Shown here: piece by piece, positions 55,061 to 64,000 of the stretch
Layout of the letters: every line of letters starts with the position of its first letter
Numbering within the stretch: position 1 is the first letter of the stretch
Assembly (NCBI GenBank): GCA_024803745.1
Contig: JANJXV010000016.1
Coordinates: 45,263,763 to 45,327,762, forward strand
Direction of reading: 5' to 3'
DNA: 64,000 nt
Origin: Megascapheus bottae
Lineage: Eukaryota; Chordata; Mammalia; Rodentia; Geomyidae
Notes under the pieces: generated by a model
What the model was told of the DNA's origin: nothing
Seen by the model: the letters and a program-made list of their open reading frames with translations, nothing else
Database searches by the model: none
Program-made: the position numbers and the translations under genes

Positions 55061-55559
55061 CTTTCCTTCCCCAGTGATCCCTGGGCTGAACACTTCTCGG
55101 TGCCCCTGAGGCCCTTGTGGCTCTTCTTTGGGAAATTGAAGGAATTTGGGGAGGAAGCATGCAGTTAGAAATGGCCTGACTGTGCGCAGATGACAAATCG
55201 CCTCCGAGGAAACACCTCGCTGACCCTGGAGGTAGGAGCTGCGGGCCCTTCGGGGAGCACTTTCCCAGCACAGGCTGCCAGGTCCACAGTCCCTGAGCAG
55301 TCCCGGCCCTGCCCCAGACCTCGAGCCCTGCTCTTTGGAAGAAAACACACAGGGGCCGAGGCCAGCCCCGGCCCAGAAGTTGTTCCCGCGGCCCACCCAT
55401 GGCCCAGGGGTGCGGCCAGGCCAGTGTCTCCCTGGGTGTTTCCTGAGATCCCCTGTGACAAGTCCCTGGAGAGGCCTGAGTGACCGTACACCCCTGCTGT
55501 GCTCCTGCTCCTGCTCCTGCTCCACAGCCATGGTGTGATACCCTCGAGCACACTGCAGC
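55061..55559. other. GC-rich single-copy DNA
   Basis: Minus-strand frames entering the array (up to 425 codons) begin here with Gly/Pro/Arg-rich sequence and have no recognised domain. A (CTCCTG)4-like run lies at about 55502. Confidence 0.35.
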
Positions 55560-55760
55560 TAGGACAGTTTTAAAATCACACTGCACAGCATTTGGCAATC
55601 TTATCAATCCAGGTATAACAAACAAAAAAAATTCATGATTGTATGTGATTTCGTTAAGTCTCCATCAAACTCTCCAATTCAAAGCAGCCTATTCCATGAT
55701 AAGTAACTACAGCCCAGAATTAGTGATCGCAGATTTTCCTTAGCATTTAATTGAAACGGA
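55560..55760. promoter_or_regulatory. candidate conserved noncoding element
   Basis: AT-rich unique DNA with CAATCTTATCAATCCAGG, GGTATAACAAACAAAAAAAA (forkhead/SOX-like), TTCATGATTGTATGTG, CCATGATAAGTAAC and GCATTTAATTGAAACGG. Flanks are GC-rich. Confidence 0.45.
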
Positions 55761-57699
55761 TGTGTTTTGAAACCATAGTAGGGGTTTCTGGGGAAAAGTG
55801 CTATGTGTTATTCAACCAGCACAGCCCAGATCGCAGCTGGCCCTGGCTGGGCTCACCCTCCAGAACCAGACTCCGGAGCCACCCCACCAGCCTCACCCTG
55901 CAGGTAGATTTTAACACTGCCTGGGTGCAGTGAACTGCAAGCTGAACAAACCTGTCCTTTCTCCCTCCTTCCTCTGAATGCAGCTCAGTGCCAGGGAAGA
56001 AGGCCCACACAGGGCAGAGCTGCAGGGACCCCTTCCCTCTCCCCAGGGCTGGGGCATCGACAGTCAGTGGTAGTGCAGCTTGAGCAAGTTCTGTGGCCCA
56101 GGTGAGCACGGAGGCCTCCAGGCAGAGGCTCAGGCTCACCTTGCAGGTTTCGCTGGAGTTGGAAAAACCCCACAGAGCTCCATGGCAGCCACAGTCCATA
56201 CATTTTTCACAGTGATCATAAAAATCTCTTATTTTATTCCCATTCTCCACCCCTAGCTCTGCTTCCAGAACTTATTCATGACATGTGAGGCATATCTGAG
56301 CTGCAAAATCTGTTAACACATGCCTCAAGACCCATCAAGGCCCCATCATTTGCATCGAACGGGACAAGCCCAGCTGGTCAGAAACAGTAACGGGACAGCG
56401 TTCCCCATCTTGCCCAGGTGAACAGGTTACCTGGCCTTTGGCTCTCCTCCAGGACCTGTCATGGCCACTGCACAAGGATGTCCTTCAGAGAGGGGGAGCT
56501 GAGACCTCAGGGCCATCAAAGGTGACAGGGGGCAGGGGTGCCCGTGTTCAGGGCACCCTGGAGACCTGCTCGGCACCATGAACTCTCCAGGTGTTTGAGA
56601 TCTCCCTGGGGGCCTGGAGTGCTGGGCTCTGGACTCAGCCTGATGCAAATGCCAGTGTGCTCAGAAGTGTTGCTAGAGTCAGAGCCCAAGCCCATAGCTT
56701 GACAAGGGTCCACACCAGACAACTGGACGGAAGTCTAGGACGTCACATCCTCACCCTGAGAGGTCTCGGGTTAGCCCTCCCTCGCGAGGCCATGCCGGCC
56801 GCGCAGGAGCGGGGCAGCTCGCGGGGCTCACACCCTCGGCCTGGGCCATGCCCCGGTCTGTGTGACCAGCCCATGAACGCGGAAAGCCATCTGATAAGAC
56901 GTCCTTCTGCACGGGAGCCCTTTTACTCAAGTAGAAGGGGAGCGAACAAACAACCCCCCCACCGCCACCGAGCAGCGGCATCAGACGGTCACGTGTGAGA
57001 GGCAGCCTGAACAGTATAGAGGAAAAGAGCTGAGCTTGAAAGAAGCCTCTGAAGAGGCAAAGAGGGAAGACAGACGGGGAACGGAGGAGCACCACACTGT
57101 CGTCCCCAGGAGCCTCTGGGAAGAAAGGTCCCCAAGCTGCAGACACTAGGTGACAGTTCTGGAGGGGCCAGCGTCGTCAGTCCCGTGCACCTGAGCAGCC
57201 GCGGCGAGGGCCAGGGGAGGCCTTGACCTCCTCAAGGGCCTGAAGCAGAGGAATGGTCCCGCAAAAACTGATGTCATAATTTGTATTCGCGTCTGAGCTT
57301 AGACAACTATGAGACCCAAGGGCCCATGTGGCAGAGCTGGCTGTGCACTTTGGCTTGTGGGGGGGGACAGAGCCACCGCTCAGCGGATCTTTGGACGGTG
57401 TGTGCTGAACAGCGTGAAGGCACAGCAGGTCCTGCCGAGGAGACACGCACGCTGAGCCCTCGAGGCGTCTCTGCAATGTCAAAACCACTTCTCATCACCT
57501 TTACCTTTACACAAGGCAGCATATTATTTGTTTCCCCTCGAATAATCATTTAGCAAATTACAGAGCTACTTTGTGGGACGTGTAATACGTTCACATTGTC
57601 TCCCTTCCTGGGCAAGTCTCACCCCGTTACCAACATGGCTGCTCAGCTTCCACGGCAGCTTTTTGGTTTGGTTTGGTCTGGGTTTGGAGTTTCAGTTAG
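55761..57699. other. single-copy DNA, no gene recognised
   Basis: GC-moderate. A small CpG-rich patch lies at 56775-56830, including the palindrome CCTCGCGAGG (56780-56789). 57480-57600 is AT-rich (ATTTGTTTCCCC, CGAATAATCATTTAGC) and may be a short noncoding element. Frames up to 149 codons are unrecognised. Confidence 0.35.
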
Positions 57700-57862
57700 T
57701 TGGTCCTCACCTTTGATCCTATCCACTGGTCCTCACCCCTGGTCCTCACCTCTGGTCCTGTCCCCTGGTCCTCACCCCTGGTCCTCACCTCTGGTCCTGT
57801 CCCCTGGTCCTCTCCCCTGGTCCTTTCCCCTGGTCTTCACCACTGGTCCCCACCCCTGGCCT
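57700..57862. repeat. 12/13-bp imperfect minisatellite
   Basis: About a dozen units of TGGTCCTCACCCC and relatives (TGGTCCTGTCCCC, TGGTCCTTTCCCC). Pyrimidine-biased. A + frame of 108 codons crossing it is compositional. Confidence 0.9.
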
Positions 57863-58979
57863 GACCTGAGTGCTGTGAGCCCTGCTGTGTCAGGACAGAG
57901 CTGGCTGTGTGCAGGGGTCTGAAGCCAGGCCGTGTGTGGTCCGTCTGGCTGTGCTCTGTCTTCTGAGGCACCAGTGATTATCCATGGTTTTTGTGGACAG
58001 AGCCTAAAGGTCCTGTCGCTCCCCTCAGCAGCCGCGCTGGGCCCTGAGCCCCCCCAACAGCCAGCAGCTTTCAACAGCTAGTTTTTCATGGTTCCTAGGG
58101 CTTGAGGTCTGCGTGGCAGATCTGAACCACCGATGCACAGCCTCTCTCTCGTGGACTCTCAGGGCCCAGAGATTTGTTACAGGGCTCCTAGGCTAAGAGA
58201 TACACCCAAGCCTCCTGTTCATGACAGAACTCTGCAAGGGCCCTGGTAACACGGTGGCCTGAGAAAGCACACGGCACTCTGAAAGGAGTGAATGCTATTT
58301 CCGCATCAGACACCTCTTAGGTGTGGTACAGATCCCCACAGCTTCGCACACCCTGGGCCTCACGAAGGCTGAGCTCACACCTGAGCTTCACATGCAGAAA
58401 TCCAACCAAAGAAAAGCCAAGATTGATGTATGAGATTTGCTCAGTAGAACCAAAAGCAAATTAAGAACACTCCAAATTTCAGAAGAGCAGACATATCCAT
58501 GAATCACACTGCATTTCTATGGCAGAAATAGTGGCATACATGTCAGGGTTTATCAACTGTCTCTTGGGGACAGAAGTATGTTTACACCCAGATTTTCCTT
58601 TTCTATGTACAGAATGAAACACTGGAAGGCAAGGCACTAAAACGCTAGACCTTTCTGTGCTTCCATGTTCCAGGCTCTTCATAGAGAGCTGTCTCTGGCT
58701 GCGGCAGGGGTCACAGTTGTAGTCATTTCATGGCTGGAGTCCCCAGATCGCAGGTGCATTAACTGAGGGTGGAAAGGGGGAGGTAGGAAGGGAGAGTGAG
58801 ACGAGACTGTATCACAGTGCACGGCCACATGGACACACGCCAGCGCTGCTCTCCTGACACACCCATTGCCTGGATTCATCCCCGCCAGGGGAGGAGATTC
58901 TGCCAGAGTTGCCGCTAGGGAAGAAAGAAATGTTTATTCCAAACAAGAACACCAAGCCCTTTGGTGAACCGGCCCCAGC
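57863..58979. other. single-copy DNA, no gene recognised
   Basis: Mixed composition with no array, SINE or gene recognised. The longest frame is about 100 codons (minus, ending in the repeat to the left). Confidence 0.35.
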
Positions 58980-59420
58980 CTGAGCTCCCCAATTACCTTA
59001 CCAGCTTCCTACTTTTACCTCTGAAAAAGTACCCTGTTACTGTATTATTCTGGAAAATAAAAAGCTCAAAGTTATTGGAATTACCTGCTCTCTTCCTGCA
59101 AAAATGAAACCCAGCAGGAGAAGACAAACTTGACTTTTTGAATTTCTAAAGAGGAAAAATCAAAGCCAGGCAAGAGCTGGTGAGTGAGTCAAACAACAGG
59201 GCTATGTGGGAATTACTTTCTGATAATTTGGTGATAAAATACAAATTATAATGTGTAGTAAGTGTTGAAAACAGATTCATAAGATCATTTAGTTTGCCCA
59301 AAGTAAAATTAATAGCAAAATGAAATACATAAGTTCTTTGAGAAGACATCATCCTGAAAAATATGTTTTGTTTTTGAAGTTCAAATTTTCCTCCTAGGAA
59401 ATCACATCGGTCATAAAATC
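58980..59420. promoter_or_regulatory. candidate conserved noncoding element
   Basis: AT-rich unique DNA: GCTCAAAGTTATTGGAATTA, TTTCTGATAATTTGGTG, AAATTATAATGTG, GTAAAATTAATAGC and ATCAAAGCC. TCF/SOX-like (CTCAAAG, ATCAAAG) and homeodomain-like sites are frequent. A 68-codon minus frame is not recognised. Confidence 0.4.
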
Positions 59421-59627
59421 TCTAGCTATTTGAGAAGGCCAAAACTCCTGCACTCTGCTCTGCATAACAGAGGACTCCTTTTTCCCTCGGTGTGGGTCAT
59501 CAAAACAGTTCTAAGGCCACAGGGTCACTGCAGGCTGCCACCATCGCCCATATAACCCAGCCCTCCAGCTCTGGGGCGGCGCTCCACCCACGAGCACCTC
59601 CCATTCACAATATAAATGTTTCTGTGA

Positions 59628-59740
59628 TGAGCCGGCACCAGTGGCTCACGCCTGTAATCCTCTTTGCCCAGGAGGCTGAGATGACTGGGGATTGTGCCAG
59701 GCTGGGCAGGAAAGTCTAGGAAGCTCTTATCTCCAACAGG
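59628..59740 (+). mobile_element. B1/7SL-type SINE monomer, truncated
   Basis: GAGCCGGCACCAGTGGCTCA, CGCCTGTAATCCTC, CCAGGAGGCTGAGATGAC, GGGCAGGAAAGTC and CTCTTATCTCCAAC match the left part of the composite SINE at 9338. The Geo-like right part is missing. Confidence 0.85.
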
Positions 59741-61934
59741 ACTCCTGACACCTCCTCCAGAGCTGCTTGGGCAAACCATGCCTCTGCTCCTGGATCCCGT
59801 CCTCAGCTGTGCCATCCCTGGGGGTCTGAAGGCTGAGCAGGGCACACTGTGCAAATGACAAAGCCCAGGCTCTGAGCCCTGCCAGAGCCCCACCAGTTCC
59901 CCTCCTCCCCTCTCTGCTCTCCTGCTCTGGTCACAGAGGCCAAGGCACGCCATCATGGTTCAGTCGTTTTAGTGCTTTCAGTCTTATCTGAAAGGATTCA
60001 TTAGTGACCGTGTCTGGTTACCTGACTCTGCTCATCTCTCCTGCCTCTGCTGGAAGCCCCAGCTCAGGCCCCACTCCCCTCTCTCTGAGCCCACAGGCGT
60101 GGGCTATGGCTCCCACGCTGACCCCATGCCAGGCTGCTGCCATGACACCATGTTGTATGCTGACCTCAGAATGCCAAATGGCCATTTTGCCAAATGTCCT
60201 GTGACGGCTGCCCGACGGTGTGGCCACCGTCACCTCCAGCAGCAGACAACGGAGGCCATGTGCAGAGTGGGCTTTCTTCACTCTTGGGCATCGCACTTTC
60301 CAAACAGTTACTTCCCAGCTGCCAGAGACTTAACCAGCTGAGTGTGCTCCCTCCCCCACCCAGACCCGGCGTGACTCCTCCAGGGGCCATCTTCCCCATG
60401 GCTCTAGCCATGGAAGGGTGAAGTCCACACTCCCGTAACAGCATGGCCCCCTCCCCTGGAAGACCCTGTCGGGAAGAGGGACTGAACAGTGCCCTGCCCG
60501 AGCAGCTCCAGGCCTGTGGTGTGGACACACCCAGCCTCTGAGGCCTTCCCTGTCACCTAGAGTGTGGAAAGGCCCAGAAGGCTCTCCTCCAGTTTTCCTG
60601 AGCACAAATATCGACCTGTGGAACCTGATGGAGGTGCAGACTCTGGGCTTCCATCCAGGCTGACCTTAGTAGGTCTGCCTGGACAGGAGCCCAAGCTCCG
60701 GATCAGAATGTGCTCTGAGGAGACTGCTTTGCGACAAGCCCTGGGCTGGCAGAGGAGGATCTCTGCTGCTTTACCTGCATTGGCTCAAAGGCCCAGCATC
60801 ACCTTGAGTGTGTGCCGAGCTGTCCTTTGTGCAGCCGTGGGAGGGCCTTTCCATCACCCAGGGGACAGGCCAGGACCCTGCAGCCCCCCACCCTTGCTTC
60901 TGAAACGCCAGCACCCACAGCAATCGGTGAGCCCTTCCTAAATACACCTCCACTCAGCCTAGAACAATGTAAACAGGTACTCAGTGATCCATTCTAAATA
61001 TCCAATACCAACCCTACCCTGAGCCTGAGAACCAGAGGAGGAGGAGGAAGAAGCAGACCTGCCTTGGAAACAACCTGCAGGCAGCCAAAGCCATGTGGGC
61101 ACTGGAGAGCCTGGGCACAGGGATTGGGAGCCAGGTGGTGCAGGGGTTAAACCTGGTGGCCACACCCACAGCCTGGGGCAAAGCAGACCCAGCAACAAAG
61201 GCCTAGAGACCTGCAAGGACTGGTATTTCTAGACCAGCCACATCGGAGCTCTAGTGTCTGCTGCTGGAAGGTGGTTCAGCTTGGGCTTCACCCATGCCAC
61301 TGTGGGGCTTGTTACAGACGGAGTCCAGCTCTGTCCTGGCATGACAGCTGGAGGAGTGAGGAGTGAGCTCTGGGCTTGCTGACATGGTTCTTGCGCCCAG
61401 GAAATCCCCATTGGTGCCCTTCGGCTCCTGCATTCCAGCTGGCCTGGGAGCTGTCCACGGTCCTCGCTGCTCTCAGGACAGGTACTCGGAAGGAAGGAAT
61501 TCCAGCATAGAATTTGATGGGGCGTCCGGGGCAGGGCTCTGTGTGGGGTGAAGTGCAAAAGAGATGACCAGGGGTGCCTGCCGGGGGCTGGAGAAGTATG
61601 TCTGCTATGTAGCACTCCACAGCAGAAGAACGGAAAGGAGCTTCAACAACCCTGACGGCCAGGTTTGGGGGCATGGAGACTTTCTGTAGCTGTCTGACAG
61701 GAGTGCCAGCCGAGTGAAAACCGCAAGAGCAAGCCCGGGATGGTGGGGTTCTGGGAGTGTTGGGAGCTGGGCTTTGCCTGTCCCCAGCCTCCTGTGGGCC
61801 TTCCATCAGCTGCCTCTGCCGCGTGCCCCTGTCAACAGGAAGCTGTGCCTCAGGCCACACCCAGATCCACAGAGCCAAGAACTATGGACGGAACCCTCTG
61901 AACTGAGAGCAGAAAGGATCGGAACTCTTCCCTG
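59741..61934. other. single-copy DNA, no gene recognised
   Basis: About 2.2 kb of GC-moderate unique DNA with frames up to 188 codons (61312-61878, -). None shows a recognised domain and no arrays are present. It is the longest repeat-poor, island-free stretch in the right half. Confidence 0.35.
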
Positions 61935-62012
61935 AGCCGGCACAGTGGCTCACGCCTGCCGTCGTGGCTACTCGGGAAGCTGAGATCTGAGGATCGCTCT
62001 GGGAAGTGAGTC
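61935..62012 (+). mobile_element. truncated B1/7SL-type SINE
   Basis: GAGCCGGCACAGTGGCTCAC, CTACTCGGGAAGCTGAGATC and TGAGGATCGCTCTGGGAAG match the same left monomer, ending abruptly after about 78 bp. Confidence 0.85.
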
Positions 62013-63414
62013 TGGCTTCCTCGCCATCCCCGCAGGCGTGGACCTGACCACGGACCCTTCCTGCACCATCTGGATTTTGAGTCAAACTAGCTTTTACAAC
62101 AGTGAATTCTGATTGGTTAGATTTCATTGCAAATTGTTTTCAGTCAAATTAATGGGGAATGAAAGTACAAAACTATCTTCTGCTTTTAATGTGATATTTT
62201 ATGTACAGAATTATGTTATCATAAAAACTCTCTGTGCTCTATAAAACCACTGATTTAAAGCTTAGAGGATATCTTGGTGTCTTGGCTAACACCAGCTGCT
62301 AAAGGGCAGTAGACATTTATACGCATAAGCACACACGTCCGAATCACCCCGTCTTACGAAGCTGCTCCCCGGCCTCACAACCCCGTCGGGGGGCTGCCAG
62401 GGGAGCCTGAAGTGCGGGCTTCTCTCTGCCTCTGAGGTCCACCTCATTTCCGAGTTAGTGATTTCCACTGACCATTGTTTAACCTTAGCTTTCTCTTCAT
62501 TTTCACTCTTTAAATATTTAAATGCATTCTGATTGTCCTTGTGACTATTTCAGAGAACTTAGATGAACACAGAACTCTGCACCCAAGACCCCGTGTTGAG
62601 CAGATGACTCCGGCGGCCTCTCACTCACCACACATTGGTGACAGTCCTGCGAGCACACAGACATGAATTCCAAGACACGGTAGGGGACACCGGGCACATT
62701 AATGTTCCCTGAATAAATGCCAATAAAGAGAACTAATTTCAACAAATGTTTTCAACAAGTTTTATATATGGAACTACTTTGTGCATGATATGACCAGCCT
62801 AAAGGCTTTTAACCCCTAGCACGGAATTAAATCAGTTAAAACGGCAGAGGAAGGAGCCAATGAACGAACGTAAAAGGAAAGGAGAGACCAGGAAGCCACA
62901 GCAGACAGTAGCTGGAGATGGCTGCGAACAGTCCCCACATCCGCCAGGCTCACTGAGCCAAAGCCTGAGGAGGAGCTGAGCAAAGACCCAGGCGCACTCC
63001 AGTTACAAGAAGCCCAGCCGTTAGCAAAGGGCCAGGTGCCCGGCAGCCAGCAGCGGTGTCGCCTCAGCCCTACATCCTGCAGGGGAGTTGCATGCCACCC
63101 CCCATAGGTCACAATCCCCATCTACGTAGAGAAAATGCACGTGGAGGGGCATTCCACAAAGTGACAGGCCGGGCCGTCTGGCCAAGGAAGGCCCTGAGAA
63201 ACACTGAGCGGCTGTCCAGGAATGGGAGCCAGGCCTCGGCGTTCCTGCACGGCCCAAGGACAGAAAAGGGCGCGAATTATTGGGAAGCCACCTCGAATGT
63301 GGTCTCCTGGCTGGTCAGCATCAGGATGCCAGTGCTGGCCCTGGCTGGGCCAGGCCAGAGCTAGGACGAGCACTGTGAGAAGGCGCGTGCACTTCACAGC
63401 CAGCCAGTCTGGAA
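62013..63414. other. single-copy DNA with two AT-rich segments
   Basis: 62080-62280 (GATTGGTTAGATTTCATTGC, GTCAAATTAATGGGG, GCTTTTAATGTGAT) and 62450-62820 (TTTAAATATTTAAATGC, GGCACATTAATGTTCCC, AATTAAATCAGTTAAAACGG) are AT-rich and may be weak noncoding elements. The remainder is GC-rich with unrecognised frames. Confidence 0.35.
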
Positions 63415-63566
63415 GTTACTTCCCATTTGAAAGGACCAGAGAGGAGGGAACGCGGGAGGAAAAGGTGGGAAGCGGTGACAGCGTTCAAGAAGTGATGTAC
63501 TCACCACCTTACAAATGTAACTGTAACCCTCTATACAACACCCTGACGATAAAATAAAATTTAAAA
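63415..63566 (+). mobile_element. probable LINE-1 3' terminus
   Basis: A purine-rich block (GAGAGGAGGGAACGCGGGAG) is followed by AAGAAGTGATGTACTCACCA, CTTACAAATGTAACTGTAAC, CCTCTATACAACACC and the tail GATAAAATAAAATTTAAAAA. This layout and wording resemble a rodent L1 3' untranslated region of a subfamily different from the copies at 2925 and 32165. No ORF2 sequence remains. Confidence 0.6.
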
Positions 63567-63622
63567 AGGGAGGGGGGAGGGAGGGAGGGAGGGAGGGAGG
63601 GAGGGAGGGAAGGAGGGAGGGA
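63567..63622. repeat. (GGGA)n microsatellite
   Basis: About a dozen GGGA units directly at the L1 tail. It has at least four G3 runs with 1-nt loops on the + strand, so it is a strong G-quadruplex candidate. Confidence 0.95.
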
Positions 63623-64000
63623 CAAAGGACATGCCCAGACCTGATGCTGAGCTTGTGCTGATCCCCTGGATTTCTCAGGGAAATCCTGAAGACTCCACTG
63701 CGGTTCCTCCCCTGGAAGGACAGGGGTGGACATGGAGGCCGAGGGGGAGGCAGGGTGACGATGCGTGGGGGGACATGAGGGCTGAGGAGGGACAGAGCCC
63801 CGTGGCTCAGCCGCCCAACATGACCACAAGCCTGGAACATTCCCAGTGGGGCTCTGGCTGCACCCTCCACAGGCCAGGCCTCCCGGGAAACCCGCTGCCG
63901 AGTGAGTAGGGACGGCAGGTGCACACGCACACACACACACACACACACACACTGGTGAGCACGAGTGTCAGCTGGGGGAGAATGGAGCACACACACACAC
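63623..64000. other. single-copy DNA with (CA)n tracts at the window end
   Basis: GC-rich unique DNA. A (CA)n run of about 15 units lies at 63922-63952, and a second CA run starts at about 63989 and continues beyond the window edge. No gene is recognised. Confidence 0.5.

Overview
This window is nuclear DNA from a mammal, almost certainly a rodent. It is not bacterial or viral. The diagnostic elements are 3' ends of LINE-1 elements (one still encodes the C-terminus of ORF2), 7SL/B1-type SINEs, and a dimeric SINE. The dimer has a left monomer resembling tRNA-Ala/ID and a right monomer marked by AAGTGGTGC..CTCAAGTGGTAGAG. That structure fits the IDL-Geo SINE, known from Geomyoidea (kangaroo rats, pocket mice, pocket gophers), so a heteromyid or geomyid source is my best inference.

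I found no convincing protein-coding gene, exon series, tRNA or rRNA gene. Long open frames exist (up to about 2,000 codons), but they lie on tandem arrays whose units lack stop codons, and I reject them as genes. The only coding sequences I recognise by homology are two decayed L1 ORF2 C-termini.

About one third of the window (about 21 kb) is minisatellite or simple-sequence DNA in ten unrelated arrays: 33-bp (834-2756), 41-bp (3665-7395), 14/15-bp (12251-17932), a TCC-rich polypyrimidine tract (18256-19128), 30-bp (33466-34147), alternating purine-pyrimidine (35243-35570), 35-bp (40465-42020), 30-bp (43311-43538), 34/35-bp (48652-50765) and 42/39-bp (50927-55060). Several show higher-order repeats (120, 132, 147, 245, 490 and 558 bp, and about 1.86 kb), which points to recent unequal exchange or conversion. 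This density of GC-rich arrays is typical of subtelomeric or high-recombination mammalian DNA.

Between the arrays are AT-rich single-copy islands dense in homeodomain (TAATTA), GATA, SOX-like and X-box-like motifs: 19500-20170, 20460-21000, 24841-25050, 28120-29050, 38210-38780, 39770-40350, 42700-43080, 45420-45780, 47150-47500, 48180-48420, 55560-55760 and 58980-59420. They look like conserved noncoding elements of a gene desert beside a developmental regulator. That is inference, because no alignment could be run. The overall picture is a regulatory desert invaded by minisatellites and retroelements. I see no evidence for a new enzymatic or defence system.
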